Source of the DNA: Mrakia gelida
Taxonomy: Eukaryota > Basidiomycota > Tremellomycetes > Cystofilobasidiales > Mrakiaceae
Reading direction: 5' to 3'
Length of the DNA: 64,000 bases
Assembly (NCBI GenBank): GCA_024345305.1
Contig: BRON01000002.1
Location: 1,116,001-1,180,000, forward strand
This document shows, in pieces, positions 59,853-64,000 of this stretch. Below the pieces are notes generated by a model. It saw nothing but the letters and a program-made list of their open reading frames with translations, was not told the DNA's origin and did no database searches. How positions within the stretch are numbered: position 1 is the stretch's first letter; every line of letters starts with the position of its first letter. The translations under genes and the position numbers were made by a program.

Positions 59853-61446
59853 TCACTCGCTGATGTAATACCCCAGCACAAAGATACAGAGCCATCGCCA
59901 TTCCCGCTCGCATAGACGTGCAAGCTTGAACGACGCCTGCTTCTGCTCGCGGATGTGCGTGCTGCCCGTTGACCTGTATGGAAGGAGGGGCAGGGAGGTG
60001 GGGCGAGCGAGGAGCAGGAGGGAGGGCGGGGGGAGGGGAGGGGAAGAGGGAGGGCGTTGGATTTCGAGGAAGTGGAGGAGAGGATTGGCGGTGGATGGAT
60101 GGGTTGGATAGGGAGGTTGGGAGGTTGGTGGTCCAGAGGTGCGCGAGGTTGAGGTGTGGGTATGTATAGGAGTAGGGCAGAGGGCGAGTGTCGAGCAAGC
60201 AGGAGAGGAGGGAAGGAGAGGAGGTCGAGCTCACCCTCGAGCCCTTCCCCCCTTTCGCGCGATCGTCCTCCCCGGATAGTTGGCTCGACGTATGGTTCAG
60301 CGGAGGGAGGAGGAGCTGAGGGAGGTGAGGTCGACCACGTTGAAAGTAGCGACAGAAACCCTTCTCTGGATCAAAAGAAAGTCGAGCTCGAACGAGGGCT
60401 GAAAGACCTGTGAGCTCGCTCTCGCTTCTCTTCCCCTTTCCTGCGAGCCAAACAAGAAGCAAAGGAGAGAGAGAGCGAGAGGGATGAAGGAAGTGCGAGC
60501 TCACCATGAATCCAACCATCCATTCAGCTATCGATCTGACCCTCTCGATCCTTCCTTTCAGGTTTAAGAGCTTCGAAATCGAGCTCGACCTCTCGGGACC
60601 GAAATGAGGGCTTGCGTCACGGGCAGGGGTTGAGCGATAGGGGTTTGGGGAGGAAAGAGGGAGGGAAGGGAAGGGCGAGAGCGAGGAAGATTGTAAAGAG
60701 AAGCTGAAGATTGGGCGAGATCTGGAAGGCGAAGGAGAGGAAGAGGATGAAGGTCAGAACGTGTAACGCAAAAAGGAAAATCTTGATCCGACCGTCAGAG
60801 AGGGAAGGAGCTGGGCGACACATGCTCGAGGTCACTCGCCCATCCTCCCTTTCGCCCTCCCTCGTTTCTTCTCCTCAGCCGTCCTGCAGATCTTCACCAT
60901 CCCATCCGGGGAGAAGACCCTTGAGTACACGCCAAAAGTTGAACGAGCGAGATCGGAGCAGGTTTGCGGGAGGAACCATTCTTCCCGACTTGAGCTTCCG
61001 ACCTTCCCTCTCCTCCCTCCCCAGCTCGTTCGTTCTTCCCCGTCTCCCCCCATCCTTCCGAACCCACGGCTTCTCTCTTTTGACCCATGAGCCAGTAGAA
61101 GAGAACTGACCGAGCTGATCAACCTGATTGAAAAAGTCCTTACCTGCTCCTCCTGCCCCATCGAGAGGGAGGGGGAGGGAGGGAAGGTTGAGCTCGACTT
61201 GTCGCTCCGCTCCACACACCTCGAGCCGATAACGACCTCCTCAACCGCGAGCGAGAAGATCCTCCTACAGCTTAACGAAGCGAAGGCGAAGCGTCGGAGT
61301 AGAAAGAAGGATTTGGAGGAGGGTGGGCGTTGGAGAGCTGAACGAGAACAGGAAGAGTGCGAACGAAAGAGGCTGATTGATTGACTGGGCGAAGGCAGAT
61401 TTATTTTCTCGAGATACGTTGAGAGGATTTCGGGGGAGCTTTTCAT
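59853..61446 (-). CDS. Unresolved minus-strand gene, unknown function
   Basis: Typical introns on the minus strand (GTGAGC donors at about 60506 and 60235 with CGCAG and ATACAG acceptors) show a transcribed gene, but I could not build one consistent frame. The last exon (about 59975-59853) reads IREQKQASFKLARLCEREWR followed by WLCIFVLGYYISE and TGA. An upstream exon reads SKLLNLKGRIERVRSIAEWM then VGFM after a Ser/Pro-rich stretch. A possible start is ATG 61446 (MKSSPEILSTYLEKINLP). The C-terminal hydrophobic segment suggests a membrane contact. The phase between the exon ending at about 60236 and the final exon does not match in the frame that is open, so at least one junction is wrong. No family recognised. 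Confidence 0.3.
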
Positions 61447-61771
61447 GAGACTCTGAGGCCGGGCAGAGATACGAAATGAGCAGAAACGACCGGAAGCGAG
61501 GGGAGGGACGATTCAGAGGACGACGCGATGTTAAATGAGCTCCAACTTCGAGTCGAGCTCTCTCACTTGCTTCCTCGGCGGGTCGTTCTGCACCGATAGC
61601 AGCTGCGGAGAGAGTGGTTTCTACTGACTATTCTTCCTCTCCACTCGAGGCAAAACTCCCAGTTGCTCGAGCGAACCGAACCGAAGTCGAACGCGTCTCT
61701 CACTCTCTCCCTTTCCCTCCCTCCTCACCCCTCTCCCTTCCTCCAGTTCGTTCAAACCACATCCCATCCAA
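61447..61771. other. Intergenic region between two minus-strand genes
   Basis: 3' flank of IBA57 and promoter of the unresolved gene. Pyrimidine-rich near 61690-61750. Nothing else recognised. Confidence 0.45.
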
Positions 61772-63570
61772 TCACTCACTATCCACTACCACCTCCCTCT
61801 TAGGCCACCACCCCACCTCCCTCGGAACGACCTTCCATTTCCCTCCTCCCTCACCCACCTCTCTTCCTTCAACAACTCCTCCATCAACGGTCATCTCCCC
61901 CTCCCCCCTCTTCACACTCCCAACCTGCTCCAACCTCAGCAGCGCCAGACCCACCAGCTCCCCCTCGGGAGTCCGCACGCTGCTGAGCATCTTTCCGGAA
62001 GAACGACCGCGCGAGGAGGGGGCGGGGGTGGTTGAGGTGGGAGAGGAAGAAGGGAGGGCGAGGAGACGGACGTCTGAGGAGGGGGTTGGGAGGGCTAAGG
62101 AGGGAGAGGAGCTGTGGGGAGGAAAGGAGAGGAAAGAGGGTTGGGTGAGTGGGTTAGTGGGAGAAATATAAGTAGGGAAGGGGAGAGAGGGAAGGAAACA
62201 AGAGGGAAACGAAACTCACCTCGACGACGCGTCTTCTTCTTCAGCAACCAACCGAACAGGAACGATCCGTTTCCGCGTCGCTCCAGTATGGTACGTCCGA
62301 ACGGTGAGTTCTTGCCCTACGTAGCAGCCTTTTCGGAAGTCGACTGCGGGAGAAATGAGGTGGAAGGGAGAGGAGGACAGGTCAGGTTGCGAAGGAGGGT
62401 GGGCAAGAGGAGACGCGCACAAAGGCTTTGGGAGAGGAAAAGAAGGGTGAACGAGCCGACTCACCACCGCCCATGAAATCCAAGTTGGACTCTGAGGGAA
62501 GAGCCGACATGGGTACGATGTCCTCGATCCCTTCCGGCACGCCGTGAAGGATTCGATGGAGGGTGTAGGAGGAGGGATCGGGCGAGGCTGAGGTCGAGGT
62601 GGGTGGGGAGGCGAGGGACGCTGTGCGAGGGGAGAGGTTAGTTGGGAGTGAGTGGGAGGAGAAGAGCGTAGAGACGAGAGGAAGGAGTCAGTTCGAACTT
62701 CTAGTAGCAAGGAGAAAGGAACGAAACGAATCGCGAACTCACGTCTCCCCCCCTTCTTCACCAAACCCCTCCACCCCATTCCCTTAGCTCTCAAGTCCCA
62801 ACCCCCAACCTCCTCCTCCAACCCAGTCACCCCTTCACCCTCCACCTCCGACCCACTCGTCCCAGGCAAAGGCGTCTGTTCCTTCGTCCACCCAACCAAC
62901 CCAGCACTCTCCCCCGTCCCCCACTTCCACTCCCTCACTCCGTCCTCAAGGGCTTCCTCGTCGTGACCCCACGCGGCCCACACGTCCCAGTGTTCGGAGA
63001 CGTCCTTGAGGGATACTTTTGAACGGAGAACGAACTTCTTGATGGCTGGGATGAGAGAGGGGGAGGTCCGGGAGTCGAAGTCGATGAGGAACGAGGAGGT
63101 CGGAGGGTGCGGGTAGATGTGGACGTCGAAGAGGATTCGGCCCTGCGACGAAACACGATCAGGAGGTGTAGGAGAGTCAGTGTGGGGTTCGAACGGGTTC
63201 GAAGAGAGACGCGACGAGGCGAAGCGATGAAGACGGAGGAAAGAAGGGAGGGAGGAAAAGATCGAGCTCATCATTTGCTTACCTGAGCGTGCAAGAAGGA
63301 GCCATAGAACGGCCGTCCAACGAACGAATCAGGAATCTTGACACCTGTGATTCCGTTGAGGAACTTGGTCGCGTCCCTTCCTCCCACGCTGATGACGGTT
63401 CGATTCGGGACGGGCGAGGAGGAGGGGAAGATGGAGGAGGAAGGAGGGAAGGACGAGTAGGAGCGACGGGGTTGGCTGAGGAAGACCGTTGAGAACCGAG
63501 TTGTAGAGGAAGATCGCAAGAGAGCTGAGGAGGTTAAGAGCTGGAGTTGGAAGGGGAGGTGGTTGAACAT
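61772..63570 (-). CDS. IBA57: Iba57-like Fe-S cluster assembly factor (GcvT/YgfZ family)
   Basis: Mitochondrial folate-binding-fold protein acting with Isa1/Isa2 in making [4Fe-4S] clusters. Start ATG 63570 gives a basic/Ser-rich presequence ([18 protein letters not shown]...RRSYSS). Then come [19 protein letters not shown], the [18 protein letters not shown] junction across an intron, [55 protein letters not shown], and the family signature [20 protein letters not shown]. After this signature there is a diverged C-terminal beta region with a Ser/Pro-rich insert, ending VVDSE at TGA 61772-61774. The KGCYVGQE Cys motif is intact. Confidence 0.9.
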
Positions 63571-63916
63571 TTTCGTTCGAAAAGAGATGGCGGTCGGTAA
63601 GGAAGGAGAGGAGGGAGGTCAACACCTTGGAGTCGTCGCTCGCTCCGTTCCGCCCCTCTCGCCGTCTCCTCCTCTCTCTCCTCCACCATCCCAAAGAAAG
63701 GGTCAGTTCGCTTTTTCGCTCTTAACGACGAGTATACCCATCAACCTAACTCGTTTCCCTAAACTTCGTGCAAACAGAAACAAGGACTCTTCCAGCTCGG
63801 CCTCTTCTTCACCTCGACCCGACTCTTGGTTCTCCATCCCTTCCTCCTCCTCGTCCTCCTTCCCTCTCTTCTCAACTCCCATCCCTTCCATCGACAACGG
63901 AACCCCAGCAGCCACG
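63571..63916. promoter_or_regulatory. Divergent promoter of IBA57 and the HMG-box-like gene
   Basis: 346 bp between the starts at 63570 (minus) and 63917 (plus). The plus strand is pyrimidine-rich from about 63640 to 63890, as expected for a fungal leader of a highly expressed gene. No TATA box seen. Confidence 0.4.
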
Positions 63917-64000
63917 ATGTCTACCAAGAACGCTACAGAGGATGTCAAGACGACAGCTGCGAGGAGGAAGACGGCCGCTTCAGGAGGAGTCAAGAAAGGT
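63917..64000 (+). CDS. Probable HMG-box (NHP6-like) chromatin protein, N-terminus only
   Basis: Start ATG 63917 gives MSTKNATEDVKTTAARRKTA followed by ASGGVKKG, running off the right edge. The short Lys/Arg/Ala-rich head is what precedes the HMG box in fungal Nhp6 proteins, but basic histone-like or ribosomal proteins begin similarly. The HMG box itself is outside the window, so this is a guess from composition. Confidence 0.3.
   Translation, partial: MSTKNATEDVKTTAARRKTAASGGVKKG

Overview
This is a gene-dense eukaryotic window, almost certainly nuclear DNA of a basidiomycete fungus. Nearly every gene is cut by many short introns with GTGAGT, GTTCGT or GTACGT donors, a CTGAC-type branch point and a CAG acceptor. 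Intergenic gaps are short, and the proteins are typical of fungi (Mpe1, Vps5, Prp21/SF3A1, Rmd1/Sif2 family, p24, peroxisomal Pmp4). The GC-rich, very intron-rich style suits a Pucciniomycotina/Microbotryomycetes yeast (Rhodotorula-like). That placement is inference, not proof.

Layout. An OPT oligopeptide transporter runs off the left edge (minus strand). It is followed by an F-box-like gene, VPS5 (retromer sorting nexin), MPE1/RBBP6 (mRNA 3'-end processing, minus), a p24 cargo receptor, a 2-oxoglutarate/Fe(II) dioxygenase (minus), a ZNG1/CobW zinc metallochaperone GTPase, xylulokinase and a GH5 glycosidase. Next comes a gene-poor block at 24.6-27.0 kb with three diverged tandem repeat units. 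Then come PXMP4-like, APS kinase (MET14), an LRR-like protein (minus), a second F-box-like paralogue in inverted orientation (minus, interrupted by an in-frame TAG), a small membrane protein (minus), a CaM kinase, the glycine decarboxylase P-protein (GCV2), histidinol phosphatase (HIS2, minus), an RMD1-family protein and a Ser-rich C2H2-like protein with an apparent frameshift. A second repeat block (50.9-54.0 kb) has six units of the same family. The right end holds SF3A1/PRP21 (minus), the mitoribosomal protein MRPL31, a poorly resolved minus-strand gene, IBA57 (minus) and the start of a probable HMG-box/NHP6-like gene.

Most genes are single-copy housekeeping genes with no operon-like logic and no biosynthetic gene cluster. 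Loose functional links: GCV2 and IBA57 are mitochondrial (one-carbon metabolism and Fe-S assembly). MPE1 and SF3A1 act in pre-mRNA 3'-end formation and splicing. MET14 and HIS2 are anabolic.

Most unusual content. (1) A family of at least nine diverged tandem units in two intergenic arrays, sharing a ~170-200 bp core whose central hairpin shows compensatory changes, which points to a structured non-coding RNA or element. (2) A pair of inverted F-box-like paralogues about 30 kb apart, one carrying a TAG at a conserved Trp column with homology continuing past it. (3) A GH5 gene whose start codon is itself split by an intron (AT|G). (4) Oligo-C tracts used as polypyrimidine tracts in several introns, and a strong excess of the palindrome ACGCGT in introns and repeats.
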